Of a DNA stretch of 64,000 nt, positions 12,213 through 22,604 are shown in pieces. This stretch comes from Caulobacter radicis (GTDB lineage Bacteria; Pseudomonadota; Alphaproteobacteria; Caulobacterales; Caulobacteraceae): contig NZ_QDKO01000019.1 in NCBI RefSeq assembly GCF_003094615.1, positions 62,001 to 126,000 on the forward strand, in the 5' to 3' direction. Below the pieces are notes generated by a model, which saw only the letters and a list, made by a program, of their open reading frames with translations, was not told the origin of the DNA and searched no databases. Position numbers and translations under genes: made by a program. Position 1 is the stretch's first letter; the number at the start of each line of letters is the position of its first letter.

Positions 12213-13295
12213 ATGAGCGTGCCTTTTCCCGGTGAGCCGGCGCCCTGGTTCGTGGGCAAGACAAGCTCGAACGACACCTTCCATTTCTCTTCCGTGGCGG
12301 GGCGGTACATCGCCCTGCTGTTCGCGCCCTCCAGCGCCGCGCCCGACGCGCGTGCGGCCTGGAGCCGCATCGCGGCGGCGCGCGCGCTGTTCAACGACGT
12401 GCGGGCTTCCTGTTTCGGGGTGACGCTGGACCCCGAGGACGAACGGCTCGCGCGCGTCGCCGACGACGCCCCGGGCCTGCGTTGGTTCTATGATTCCGAT
12501 CGGGCCATCGCCAAGCTGTACGGCATGGCCACGGACGACGATGTCGGCCGCGGAGGCTGGCTGTTGCTCGATCCGACATTGCGGGTGATGGCGGGCGGCG
12601 GCCTGGAGCAGGTCGGGTCCATGCTCGATTATCTGGGCAAGCTGCCGCCGACGAACCAGCATGCCGGGGTCGCCACCAGCCCGCCGGTGCTGGTCGTGCC
12701 CCGCGTGTTCGAGCCGCAGCTCTGCAGCGACCTGGTGGACTACTACCGGCGCACCGGCGGCCATGCCTCGGGCTTCATGCAGGAGGTCAACGGCATGACC
12801 GTGCTGGCCCATGGCGCCAGCCACAAGCGGCGCGCGGACTGCCTGATCGAGGATCGGGACCTGCGGGAGGCCTGTCGCATCCGGATCGTTCGCCGGCTGG
12901 CGCCAGCGATCGCCAACGCCTTCCAGTTCAAGGCGACCCGGATGGAGCGCTATCTCGTCTCCTGCTACGGCCCCGAAGGGCACTTCCGGGCGCATCGGGA
13001 CAACACCACCAAGGGCACCGCCCACCGGCGCTTCGCCGTGACCTTGAACCTGAACGCCGGCGAGTACGACGGCGGCGGCCTGCGTTTTCCCGAGTTCAGC
13101 GGCGAGGTGATGCACGCCCCCACGGGCGGGGCGATCGTGTTCTCCTGCTCGCTGCTGCATGAGGCGACGCGCGTCACGCGGGGCGAGCGCTTCGCCTTCC
13201 TGCCTTTCCTGTACGACGAGGAGGGCGCGCGCATCCGCGAAGCTAACCGTGAATTCGTGGCCGAAACGGACGCCGATCTGGGCGACGACACGTAG
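12213..13295 (+). CDS. Degenerate peroxiredoxin-like domain fused to a 2-oxoglutarate/Fe(II) oxygenase
   Basis: The 360-residue protein has two parts. Residues 1-145 follow the thioredoxin/AhpC-type peroxiredoxin layout (GEPAPWF near the start, FGVTLDPEDE, WLLLDPTLRV). However, the peroxidatic cysteine loop reads APSSAAPD at 38-45 with no cysteine. Residues 155-340 are a prolyl-4-hydroxylase-like oxygenase with the iron triad His261, Asp263 and His316, and Arg326 to bind 2-oxoglutarate. The ATG at 12213 follows a strong GGAGAGGAGGGG. It lies 38 bases after tkt and may be co-transcribed. The oxygenase is probably active and the peroxiredoxin part probably not; the substrate is unknown. Confidence 0.85.
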   Translation: MSVPFPGEPAPWFVGKTSSNDTFHFSSVAGRYIALLFAPSSAAPDARAAWSRIAAARALFNDVRASCFGVTLDPEDERLARVADDAPGLRWFYDSDRAIAKLYGMATDDDVGRGGWLLLDPTLRVMAGGGLEQVGSMLDYLGKLPPTNQHAGVATSPPVLVVPRVFEPQLCSDLVDYYRRTGGHASGFMQEVNGMTVLAHGASHKRRADCLIEDRDLREACRIRIVRRLAPAIANAFQFKATRMERYLVSCYGPEGHFRAHRDNTTKGTAHRRFAVTLNLNAGEYDGGGLRFPEFSGEVMHAPTGGAIVFSCSLLHEATRVTRGERFAFLPFLYDEEGARIREANREFVAETDADLGDDT

Positions 13296-13457
13296 GGTTG
13301 CGGAAAGTTTGTGGCCACGCTGACACGAGTTTCGTCATCGGGCGTTGATCGGGCTACGGGTTGGAAAAATGTTAAGCCTTACCTGTACACCTGACCCGCG
13401 GTGCATGTTGCTGCAGCCCTAGTCCACCAGCCCTAGTCCAGACGAGCGAGGATTTCG

Positions 13458-16400
13458 ATGGCGTCGATTGTCGGCACACCTGGCGATGACACCCTGACGG
13501 GCACTTCGGGCCCGGACACGATCTCGGGCCTGGGGGGCAACGATGTCCTGATCGGCGGTGCGGGCGCCGACACCCTGGATGGCGGCTCCGGCGAGGACGC
13601 GGCGAGTTACCAGAACGCGACCACCGGGCTGGAAGCCTATCTGGTTCGCAACGGTCCCAATACCGGCGAGGCGGTCGGCGACACCTATACGTCGATCGAG
13701 AACCTGATCGGCAGCAACTACAACGACGGCCTTTACGGCGACGACGGCGACAACAAGCTCTATGGCGGCGCCGGCGACGACACCCTCTATGGCTGGGGCA
13801 AGGGCAACGACTGGCTGTATGGCGGCGCGGGCGTCGACAACGTCATCGGCGGCTCGGGCATCGACCACCTCGACGGCGGCGACGGCATCGACACCCTGAG
13901 CTACCAGCTGACCACCACCGGCGGCATCACCGTCTCGCTGCTGAACCCCTCGATCAACACCGGCGACGCCGCGGGCGACGTCTATACGAACTTCGAGGAC
14001 GTCACCGGCACCAACTTCAACGACATCATCTACGGCGACGGCCAGGCGGTGAACAACCTCTGGGGCCTTGCTGGCGACGACAAGATCTATGGCGGCGACG
14101 GCTACGACGTCATGATCGGTGACGCGGGCGCCGACTACCTGGATGGCGGCGCGGGGCGTGACGAGGCCGACTACGAGACGGCCGACGTGGGCCTGACGGC
14201 CTCCCTGGCCGATACCTCGCTCAACACCGGCCATGCGGCCGGCGACGTCTATGTCGACATCGAGGACCTCGCCGGGTCCCTTTACAACGACATCCTCTAC
14301 GGCGACGCCCAGGACAACAACATCCTCGGCTGGCCCGGCGACGACCAGATCTATGGCGGCGCTGGCTTCGACGGGCTTGAGGGCGGCCCGGGCGCGGACC
14401 GCCTCGACGGCGGCGCCGGCCTCGACCTGGTCGGCTACACCAACGCCGGCACGGCCAACGGCTTCCCGGCCAGCTACACGACGCTGGGCGTCGGCGTGAC
14501 GGCTTCGCTGCTGAACCCCGGCATCAATACGGGCGAAGCGGCCGGCGACACCTACTTCAACATCGAGAACATGCAGGGCTCGGGCTTCAGCGACACGCTG
14601 GAGGGCGACAACGCGGCCAACACCCTGTTCGGCATCGGCGGCTCCGACACCCTGCGCGGCATGGGCGGCGACGACCTCCTGGAAGGCGGCGCGGGCGCCG
14701 ACGCCATGGATGGCGGCACGGGCTTCGACTACGCCGTCTATACGCGCTCGACCGTGGGCGTCGTGGCGACGCTCGGCGTGGCCTTCACGGCCACCGGCGA
14801 CGCGGTGGGCGACACCTATTCCAACATCGAGGGCCTGATCGGCAGCGATTACGGCGACGTGCTGGGCGGCGACGGCGCCGCGAACCGGCTGCAAGGCGGC
14901 GCCGGCAACGACAGCCTCTGGGGCGGCGGCGGGGACGACTTCCTGTACGGCGGGACCGGCGGCGACCTGATGGATGGCGGCGACGGCTTCGATACGGTGA
15001 GCTACGCCACCGCCGGCGCCGCGGTGACCGCGTCCCTGCAGAACTACAACCTGAACACCGGCGAAGCGGCCGGCGACAGCTACGGCTCGATCGAGGCCCT
15101 GGACGGCAGCCAGTACAACGACACGCTGTACGGCTACGACTTCGCGACCAGCAACCTGCACGGCGGCGCCGGCGACGACCGCCTGTTCGGCGGCGCGGCG
15201 GCCGACATCCTGATCGGCGACGCGGGCGCGGACCAGTTCAACGGCGGGGCGGGCGTCGACCTCGTCAGCTACGTGACCGCGAGCGCGGGCGTCACCGCCG
15301 ACATGCTGACCACGAGCGGCACCCTGGGCGACGCCGCCGGCGACACCTTCACCCAGGTCGAGAACCTGGCCGGTTCGCTGTTCGGCGACATCCTGTCGGG
15401 CGACAACAGCGGCAACACCATCCTCGGCCTCGCCGGCAATGACTATCTCTTCGGGCGCGCCGGCAACGACGGCCTCGAGGGCGGTCTGGGCGCGGACTTC
15501 CTCGACGGCGGCGACGGTGTCGACACCGCGGGCTACGGCAACGCCGCCTCCGGCGTCACGGCGTTCCTGCTGGGCGCCAACCTGAACACCGGCGAAGCGG
15601 CCGGCGACACCTACGCCAGCATCGAAAACCTGATCGGCAGCAACTTCAACGACGTGCTGGGCGGCTCCGACGTCCAGAACACGATCTTCGGCGGGAGCGG
15701 CGCCGACGCCATTTATGGCGGCGGCGGCGACGACCTCCTGGAAGGCGGCGTCGGCGGCGATTTCCTGGACGGCCAGTCCGGCTACGACTACGCCTCCTAT
15801 ACCCAGGCCGGCGCGGGCGTGACGGTGTTCCTGGGCGGCGCCTTCCTGAACGCCGGCGAGGCCGTGGGCGACAGCTACACCTCGATCGAGGGCGTTCTGG
15901 GCTCGGCCTATGCCGATCTGATCGGCGGCGACAACACCAGCAACACGATCCAGGGCTACGACGGCAACGACTGGATCCTCGGCATCGGCGGCGACGACCT
16001 GCTGGTCGGCGGCAACGGCAACGACCTGCTCGAGGGCGGGATCGGTCACGACATCCTGGACGGCGGATCAGGCGACGACGTCGCTTCCTATCGCGAGGCT
16101 TCGGCCGGCGTGACCGCCTACATGAACAACTACCTCAACAATGCCGGCGAGGCGTTCGGCGACCAATACATCGCCATCGAGAACATCTGGGGGTCGGAGC
16201 ACAACGACATCCTCGGCGGCACCGATGGCGCGGGCCAGGTCTACGGCTTCGCCGGGACCGACACCCTGTATGGCTATGGCGGCGACGACAACCTGTACGG
16301 CGGCGACGCGGCCGACACGCTGAGCGGCGGCACGGGGGCAGATACGTTCTTCTTCCTGCTGCAGAGCGAAGGCGGCGATACGATCACCGACTTCGTGTCG

Positions 16401-16652
16401 GGGCAGGATCGCATCTTCTTCTCCGAATACTGGTTCGGCCTGCCGATCGCGCCGGCCGGCGCCATCGACGCCGGGCGGTTCGTCTCGGGCAGCAATCCGG
16501 TGGCCGCCAACTCGGGGGCGACCTTCCTGTTCAACACCGGGACGCACCAGCTGTATTACGATCCCGACGGCGCCGGCAGCCAGGCCGCGATCCTGATGGC
16601 GACGTTCAGCAACAACGTGAACATCGTCGCCAGCGATATCTGGGCGGCGTAA
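13458..16652 (+). CDS. RTX (hemolysin-type calcium-binding repeat) surface or secreted protein
   Basis: The 1064-residue protein is almost entirely glycine/aspartate-rich RTX nonapeptides (GGxGxDxLx), which fold into calcium-binding beta-rolls after export. It starts directly in repeats (GTPGDDTLTG). About ten larger units of roughly 90 residues follow, then a 102-residue C-terminal part beginning TFFFLLQSEGGDTITDF. That part resembles the serralysin M10 C-terminal domain and should carry an uncleaved type I secretion signal. No protease or other catalytic domain is seen. GAGGA lies just before the ATG. No type I secretion genes occur in the window. Identity with the Caulobacter S-layer protein RsaA is not supported, because RsaA has a long non-RTX N-terminus. 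Confidence 0.93.
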   Translation: MASIVGTPGDDTLTGTSGPDTISGLGGNDVLIGGAGADTLDGGSGEDAASYQNATTGLEAYLVRNGPNTGEAVGDTYTSIENLIGSNYNDGLYGDDGDNKLYGGAGDDTLYGWGKGNDWLYGGAGVDNVIGGSGIDHLDGGDGIDTLSYQLTTTGGITVSLLNPSINTGDAAGDVYTNFEDVTGTNFNDIIYGDGQAVNNLWGLAGDDKIYGGDGYDVMIGDAGADYLDGGAGRDEADYETADVGLTASLADTSLNTGHAAGDVYVDIEDLAGSLYNDILYGDAQDNNILGWPGDDQIYGGAGFDGLEGGPGADRLDGGAGLDLVGYTNAGTANGFPASYTTLGVGVTASLLNPGINTGEAAGDTYFNIENMQGSGFSDTLEGDNAANTLFGIGGSDTLRGMGGDDLLEGGAGADAMDGGTGFDYAVYTRSTVGVVATLGVAFTATGDAVGDTYSNIEGLIGSDYGDVLGGDGAANRLQGGAGNDSLWGGGGDDFLYGGTGGDLMDGGDGFDTVSYATAGAAVTASLQNYNLNTGEAAGDSYGSIEALDGSQYNDTLYGYDFATSNLHGGAGDDRLFGGAAADILIGDAGADQFNGGAGVDLVSYVTASAGVTADMLTTSGTLGDAAGDTFTQVENLAGSLFGDILSGDNSGNTILGLAGNDYLFGRAGNDGLEGGLGADFLDGGDGVDTAGYGNAASGVTAFLLGANLNTGEAAGDTYASIENLIGSNFNDVLGGSDVQNTIFGGSGADAIYGGGGDDLLEGGVGGDFLDGQSGYDYASYTQAGAGVTVFLGGAFLNAGEAVGDSYTSIEGVLGSAYADLIGGDNTSNTIQGYDGNDWILGIGGDDLLVGGNGNDLLEGGIGHDILDGGSGDDVASYREASAGVTAYMNNYLNNAGEAFGDQYIAIENIWGSEHNDILGGTDGAGQVYGFAGTDTLYGYGGDDNLYGGDAADTLSGGTGADTFFFLLQSEGGDTITDFVSGQDRIFFSEYWFGLPIAPAGAIDAGRFVSGSNPVAANSGATFLFNTGTHQLYYDPDGAGSQAAILMATFSNNVNIVASDIWAA
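13596..16343 (+). repeat. Ten tandem ~90-residue coding supra-repeats in the RTX protein
   Basis: Each unit has a non-RTX half (SY..A..GVTA.L...NTGEAAGDTY.SIENL.GS) and an RTX half (ND.L.GD...N.L.G..G.D.L.GG.GAD.LDGG.G.D). Units begin near residues 47, 146, 236, 324, 425, 513, 602, 690, 778 and 875. The copies are diverged, so this is an old duplication series. Confidence 0.85.
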
Positions 16653-16663
16653 CGGGCCATGCG

Positions 16664-16688
16664 AAAAGGGACGCTGCGAAGCGTCCCT
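16664..16688 (-). terminator. Hairpin terminator between the RTX gene and rmd
   Basis: A perfect 9-bp stem (16667-16675 with 16680-16688) with a 4-base loop is followed on the minus strand by TTTC. It lies between two convergent genes and probably ends the leftward gmd-rmd transcript. It could also act on the RTX transcript. Confidence 0.65.
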
Positions 16689-16715
16689 GACGGCCCTGTG
16701 TCCTGGGAGAGGCTT

Positions 16716-17671
16716 CTAGGCCGCCTTGGCGCGCCAGTAGTCGAGGACGGCCTCGATCGTATCCTCGAAGCGTTCCTGGGGCTTCCAGCCGGTCGCGGCG
16801 GCCAGGGCCGCGTTCGAGCCCGCGGCCCTTGGAATGGTCTGAGGCCGCACGCGGGCGGGGTCGACGACGAAGTCAATCTCGACCTTGGCCAGTTCGGCCA
16901 GCCGTTCCGCGATCGCCCGGACCGGACGCGTGACGCCGGAGCAGACATTGAAGGTCGTCCGCGTCTCGAAGTTCTCGGCCTGGTCCAGGACCGCGACATA
17001 GGCCCGAACGAGGTCGCGCACGTCGCCGAAGTCGCGTTCAGCCGACAGGTCGCCCACATTGATGGTCCGCGGGCCGGCGCCCTGCTCCGCGCGGGCCACC
17101 TGGGCGGCGAAGGCCGCGGCGACGAAGCGTTCGTCCTGGCCTGGGCCCAGGTGGTTGAACATCCGCAGGATCACCAGCCGGCCTCGATCGCCCCACAGGT
17201 CGCGCAACGCGTACTCCGCCGCGGCCTTGCTGCGGGCGTAGGGGTTCTCGGGCGCGAGCGGCGCGCTCTCGTCCAGCGGATCGCCGCTGGCGAACGACCG
17301 GCCATAGGCCTCGGCGCTGCTGGCGAAAATGAAGTTGGCGTCGGGGGAGGTCCGGTGAAGCGCGTCGACCAGGCGCAGCACGCCCGAGACGTTGACGTCC
17401 CAGACGGCGCGGGGCGAGCCGAAGGCGCCCTGCACGCTCGACAAGGCCGCCAGGTGGACGAGGTCCGTCGGCGCGAACGCGTCGACGACACGGTCGACGC
17501 TGTCGGTGCTGGTCAGGTCGAGAGGGGTCGACCGAATGGTCGCGATCCCGAGGTCGCCAGATCCCGTCGCCAGGATCTCCGCCTCGGGATATGCGCGGCG
17601 CAGGGCCGGAAGTAGGGCCTGGCCTACGAAGCCAGAGCCCCCGGTGACCAGAATGCGCCTGGCCGGCGACA

Positions 17672-17672
<1 letters not shown>
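16716..17672 (-). CDS. rmd: GDP-4-keto-6-deoxymannose reductase-type SDR
   Basis: The 318-residue extended short-chain dehydrogenase has the Rossmann loop TGGSGFVGQ near the start, the FASSAEAYG serine segment and the catalytic YARSK. The gene overlaps the stop of gmd by one base (TGATG). Its substrate is therefore most likely the Gmd product GDP-4-keto-6-deoxy-D-mannose, reduced to GDP-D-rhamnose. Its sequence looks closer to Rmd than to the epimerase-reductase Fcl (GDP-L-fucose synthase), but this cannot be settled by eye. A hairpin terminator follows. The product would feed the glycosyltransferases of this locus. Confidence 0.8.
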
Positions 17673-18856
<1,184 letters not shown>

Positions 18857-18871
18857 TTACGAAGAGCAACA

Positions 18872-19672
18872 ATGAGAAGCAGTGTCCGTATGGATTTCGG
18901 CCAAAAGCTTGCGACGAATCGCGCAGCCGCAGTCGCTGATGCGCTCCGTATTCTGCATCTCAACGGCTGTGTGCCGAATTACGAACACATTCTGAGCAAC
19001 ACCTACCGAAGGGTGATTCGTCCAGGTCAAACGGTGCTGGATATCGGGGCGCACGCCGCGCTGCACCTGCGACACTTCCTGAATCTGGTCGGCGACAGCG
19101 GTTTCGTCGCGGCCTTCGAGCCCATCCCCGTCATGGCCGAGCGTCTGGTCGAGCAGTTCGGCGGGGTGCACAACGTCGAGATTCACCAGGTCGCCCTGAG
19201 CAACTACACGGGCGAGGCCAATTTCAACTTCGTCGAGAACGCGGCTGAAATGTCGGGCCTGCGGCAGCGCGAATACTTTATGGACGCCCCGCAGATTTCC
19301 ACGATCAAGGTGGCGATCGATCAGCTCGATAACCTGACCGACAAGTTCCAGAAGGTCGACTATATCAAGATCGACGTCGAAGGCGGGGAAATCGACTGCC
19401 TGGCCGGGGGAAAAGAGCGCTTCTTCAAGAAGCACCGTCCCATCATTAGCGTCGAATATGGCCAGCCCAGCTACGCTGCTTACGACAACAGCGCCTATAC
19501 GCTCTATGATCTCGCGACCGAGCTTGGCTATGAGCTGGCCGACATCTTCGGCAACGTGGTCGTCAATCGTCAGATGTGGGGCTACATCTGCGACCGCTCG
19601 GCCTGGGACTTCTTCATGGTGCCCTCCGAGCGCGTCCAGGAATGGGTCGACACCATGCTTGCCGACGAGTGA
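18872..19672 (+). CDS. FkbM-type SAM-dependent methyltransferase
   Basis: The 266-residue protein has the SAM-binding motif VLDIGAHAALHLRHF, the acidic loop in AAFEPIPVMAERL and the FkbM signature IKIDVEGGEIDCL. FkbM-family enzymes O-methylate sugars or polyketides, and here glycan methylation is likely. An earlier in-frame ATG exists at 18824, but the ATG at 18872 has GAAGAG six bases before it and is preferred; ATG 18890 is also possible. It is divergent from gmd and converges on a glycosyltransferase. The third glycine of the motif I loop is replaced (AHAAL), a mild change. The acceptor is unknown. Confidence 0.85.
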   Translation: MRSSVRMDFGQKLATNRAAAVADALRILHLNGCVPNYEHILSNTYRRVIRPGQTVLDIGAHAALHLRHFLNLVGDSGFVAAFEPIPVMAERLVEQFGGVHNVEIHQVALSNYTGEANFNFVENAAEMSGLRQREYFMDAPQISTIKVAIDQLDNLTDKFQKVDYIKIDVEGGEIDCLAGGKERFFKKHRPIISVEYGQPSYAAYDNSAYTLYDLATELGYELADIFGNVVVNRQMWGYICDRSAWDFFMVPSERVQEWVDTMLADE

Positions 19673-19678
19673 GGCGTC

Positions 19679-19706
19679 GGCGGCGACGGACCGCTCCGTC
19701 GCCGCC
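19679..19706. terminator. Bidirectional hairpin between convergent genes
   Basis: A perfect 12-bp stem (19679-19690 with 19695-19706) with a 4-base loop fills most of the 37-base gap between the FkbM gene and a leftward glycosyltransferase. No T-run follows on either side, so its strength is uncertain. Confidence 0.6.
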
Positions 19707-19709
19707 AGC

Positions 19710-20939
19710 CTATGCCCGTGAAGGAACCGGGGTCCTGGCTTCGCCGATCGCCTGGCCAAGCCCGCTGAGCGCCAGGGCGCGATCCCAATAGACCGTATCC
19801 CGAGCGTCCCGCTCGGCCTTGGTCAGCTTCAGCGCCGGGCTGCCCATGACCTTGATGGCCGCCTTGCGGAAAGCCGCCGGCGTGTCCGCGACGATCACGC
19901 CGGGCGCGTCGAGGAAGCGATCGAGGCCGCGCAGGGCGGTCGAGGTGGCGATGACCCACTTGCCGGAGGCCAAGGCCTCGGCCGACTTCAAATTGGTTCC
20001 CCCGCCGAACTTGATCGGCAGCAGGAAGGCGTGCGCCGAGGCCTTCACCGCCCACAGGTCCTCGTCGCCGAGGTCGGGGAAGAAGTGAACGCGCTGGCTG
20101 TTCGCGCCCAGGAAGCGCTGATACTCCGGATGCGAGAAGATGGCGTCCGAGGCGCCCCCGCAAACGGCTAGGCGCTTGTGCGGAGGCAGGAAATAGAAGC
20201 CGCCGGTCGCGACCAGGTCGATGAAGCCCTCGGAGTTCGGCGGATAGGCGCTGCCCACGAAGAACATGAAGGGCGCGTCGCCGAACTCGGCCTTGGCCTT
20301 GGACTCCACGAGGCGGCCCGGCGGGCGCGACGTGCCGTTCGGCGCGAGCAGGATCCTGGCCGAGGTTTCCATCGCGGCATAGACCTTGGCCTCTTCGGCC
20401 GACACCGCGATGATGATGTCCGAAGCGCCCGCCAGCTCGGTTTCCATGGCCTCGATCTCGGCCCGGAACTCGGCGGCCTTGGTCGCGGATATCCCGGCGT
20501 TCAGAAGCAGGGCTTCCTTCAGCGGACCTTCCCAGTTGTGGGACGAATAGACGATGGACACGCCGTCGAGCTTGCCCTCGGCCCGCAGCCGCTTGACCAG
20601 GGGCCACAGGAACGGCTGCTCCAGTTGGATCACGTCGGGGCGCTGGCGCGCCACGAGTCCGCTGAAGTGCGCGTAGGCGGCGGGGTTTTCGGCCGCGAAG
20701 CGCCCGGAAGCCAGGTCCGTGACGAACGGCGTATCGGTCCAGCGCGAGCCGACAAAGCCGAGCTTGATGTCGTTGGGGCCGACCGTGCCGGGGCCGTACG
20801 GGGCGGTATAGACCGCCGCGCACTCGAAGGTGTGGCCGAGCGCGCGATAGAAGTCCTGCAGCGCCGAGACGCGCAGCTGCCCGCCGTGGCGCGGCTTGGC
20901 GATGGGGTAGGTCGAAAGGGCGAGGATGCGTCGGGTCAC
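19710..20939 (-). CDS. Glycosyltransferase (GT4-like, GT-B fold)
   Basis: The 409-residue protein has the N-terminal donor-side pattern LALSTYPIAKPRHGGQLR, an acceptor-side VIQLEQPFLWPL, a mid-protein FVGSAYPPNSEGF and the C-terminal nucleotide-sugar loop GGGTNLKSAEALASGKWVI. These place it in the GT-B, GT4-like superfamily. No membrane segments are seen. The GTG at 20939 overlaps the upstream glycosyltransferase stop as GTGA, and the longer frame to 21638 is not protein-like. It is the fourth gene of a leftward operon with the ABC exporter, so it probably builds the exported glycan. The sugar is unknown. Confidence 0.85.
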   Translation of the reverse strand: MTRRILALSTYPIAKPRHGGQLRVSALQDFYRALGHTFECAAVYTAPYGPGTVGPNDIKLGFVGSRWTDTPFVTDLASGRFAAENPAAYAHFSGLVARQRPDVIQLEQPFLWPLVKRLRAEGKLDGVSIVYSSHNWEGPLKEALLLNAGISATKAAEFRAEIEAMETELAGASDIIIAVSAEEAKVYAAMETSARILLAPNGTSRPPGRLVESKAKAEFGDAPFMFFVGSAYPPNSEGFIDLVATGGFYFLPPHKRLAVCGGASDAIFSHPEYQRFLGANSQRVHFFPDLGDEDLWAVKASAHAFLLPIKFGGGTNLKSAEALASGKWVIATSTALRGLDRFLDAPGVIVADTPAAFRKAAIKVMGSPALKLTKAERDARDTVYWDRALALSGLGQAIGEARTPVPSRA

Positions 20940-22522
20940 GGCGTCACCAGGGCGTCGAGGCGCTCGAAGAAGAGTTCGGCAGCCTTGTCCCAGCTCGTCG
21001 GCTGGTAGTTGACGCGAACCGCCCGGCGCTGCCTGGCCAGTTCGGCGGAATCCGAGAACAGTTGCGCCATGGCGTTCGCCCAGCCGTGGATATCCACGGG
21101 GTCCTTGTAGGTCACCATCGTGCCGCCGACCTCCGGCAGGGAGCCGGTCGGGCTCGAGATGCAGGGCAGGCCGTGGCTGAGCATTTCCGCCAGGGGCAGG
21201 CCGTAACCTTCGTAGCGCGAGGGGAACAGGCCGAACTCGGCGCCGCGGTAGAGGGCGTTGAGCGCGGCGTCGCTGATGCCCTGCAGGATGACGATGGTCG
21301 AGCGCGTGCGGGGATTGGTGCGGATCTCGTGCATCAGCTCCCCGGTGTTCCAGCCATGGCGGCCGACGAACACCAGGCGGCAGGTCTCCGGGTCGACGGC
21401 GCCTTGCTGGATGAGCTGGTCCCAAGCCTCGTAGAGCGCCCGGTGGTTCTTGCGCGGCTCGATCGTCGACACGAACAGGGCGTAGCGCTTGCCCTTGAGC
21501 GCCGGCGGCAGCTCCGCGTCGCTCTCGTCGTTGTCGGGCAGATCGCCGCCCAACGGGAAGTTCGCCAGGCCCAGCGGCGGCAGGCCGTTCTCGATGCAGT
21601 GCTCGCGGACATCCCGCTCGGTGCATTCGGAAATGCACATGCCGTAGTCCGCCGTCCAGAACAGCTCCCCGAAATAGTCGGTCAGGAGATCGACGTAGAA
21701 CGGCACCACATAGTGCGGGAACTTCAACGGGATGAGGTCGTAGATGATGGCCGCGTAGCGGAACTTGTGTTCGGCCTTGAGGGCGTAGATCGCGCGGAGG
21801 TTCTTGTGATCCCAGTCGAGGCCGCCCGAGATGATGGTCAGGTCGGGGCCGAGCGGAATGAGGTCAGGCGCGGCTTCGCGAAGCGGCACGCGCACGTCGG
21901 GCAGGGTCTGGGCCCGGCTCTCCAGGCTTTCGGCCTGCAGCTGCTTGATCTGCTCGAGCGAGAACGAGCGCCCGCGCAGGCGCTGGATCGCCTGATAGAG
22001 GCGCGCATGGCCCAGGACGTATTCCCGGCCGAGCCGGCGCAGGCTGAGCGTCGGTGCGCCCGTCTCCGCGGCCAGGCTGTGGATGGCGGGCATGTCCACC
22101 TTGCGGCCGCGCACCACCTGGGTGAGGGCGAACAGGGCGGGGCGGCGCAGCAGATGCGCGCGCAGCTGGACGCGCAGCGCCATGTCCGTCTGGGCCAGCG
22201 GCGCCTTGCCGGACTGTTCGAAGTCAAGCTGCAGCCGCCCCTCGATGATCTCCATCGCCGCGGCGACGGAGATGCGGCGGAAGCAGTTCTGCTGCGTGTC
22301 GTAGACGCAGTAGTCGAGCCGGTCGCCCCAGCGCGCGGCGGCGCGCCGGGCCAGTTCGCGCTCGACGCGCACGATCCCAACGGCGATGCCGCCCCAGCGC
22401 GCGGAGGTCGAGAGGTCGAAGGCGAGGCGCTTGCCCGGCAGGCTCGCACGCGCCTTTTCCTTCGCGCTCCGGCGAGTCGTCTTAGGCGTTCGAGCAGGGG
22501 CGGCGCTCAGCTTTTCGTCCAT
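20936..22522 (-). CDS. Glycosyltransferase, GT4 family, with long N-terminal extension
   Basis: The 528-residue protein has a C-terminal GT4 domain with FVSTIEPRKNHRALYEAW, the ALYRGAEFGLFPSRYEGYGLPLAE phosphate/ribose loop region and the conserved ExxxxxLPxxE pattern. The first ~30 residues are basic and lysine/arginine-rich. Residues 30-220 are an N-terminal region with an IAVGIVRVERELARRAAARW stretch, typical of large mannosyl/rhamnosyl transferases. It follows the exporter ATPase gene by 82 bases and overlaps the next glycosyltransferase by four bases. It is likely cytoplasmic or membrane-associated. Donor and linkage are unknown; GDP-deoxyhexose or mannose are reasonable candidates from context. 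Confidence 0.88.
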   Translation of the reverse strand: MDEKLSAAPARTPKTTRRSAKEKARASLPGKRLAFDLSTSARWGGIAVGIVRVERELARRAAARWGDRLDYCVYDTQQNCFRRISVAAAMEIIEGRLQLDFEQSGKAPLAQTDMALRVQLRAHLLRRPALFALTQVVRGRKVDMPAIHSLAAETGAPTLSLRRLGREYVLGHARLYQAIQRLRGRSFSLEQIKQLQAESLESRAQTLPDVRVPLREAAPDLIPLGPDLTIISGGLDWDHKNLRAIYALKAEHKFRYAAIIYDLIPLKFPHYVVPFYVDLLTDYFGELFWTADYGMCISECTERDVREHCIENGLPPLGLANFPLGGDLPDNDESDAELPPALKGKRYALFVSTIEPRKNHRALYEAWDQLIQQGAVDPETCRLVFVGRHGWNTGELMHEIRTNPRTRSTIVILQGISDAALNALYRGAEFGLFPSRYEGYGLPLAEMLSHGLPCISSPTGSLPEVGGTMVTYKDPVDIHGWANAMAQLFSDSAELARQRRAVRVNYQPTSWDKAAELFFERLDALVTP

Positions 22523-22604
22523 GTCACCCTATCATGGCTGGCTTGCGTCGGTAGAAGGTACGCACTGGAGGCCTTGGCGCCCTACTTCGGCGCGTCCGGC
22601 AATC

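Noticed and set aside
10057..12264. Long leftward open frame opposite transketolase
   Set aside because: Antisense of a fully conserved gene; no start signal or motifs.
13419..16049. Long leftward open frame opposite the RTX gene
   Set aside because: It mirrors the RTX repeats (Ala/Val/Asp-rich) and has no family sequence; it is a shadow.
13596..16343. CRISPR-like regular DNA repetition
   Set aside because: The period follows the coding frame of the RTX units and copies are diverged; there are no identical short repeats with unique spacers.
13458..16652. The protein could be the S-layer protein RsaA
   Set aside because: RsaA has a long non-RTX N-terminal region and neighbouring rsaD/E exporter genes; neither is present here.
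20940..21638. Extended N-terminus of the GT4-like protein (642-residue reading)
   Set aside because: The extra 233 residues overlap the upstream glycosyltransferase in another frame and look non-protein; the GTG at 20939 fits.
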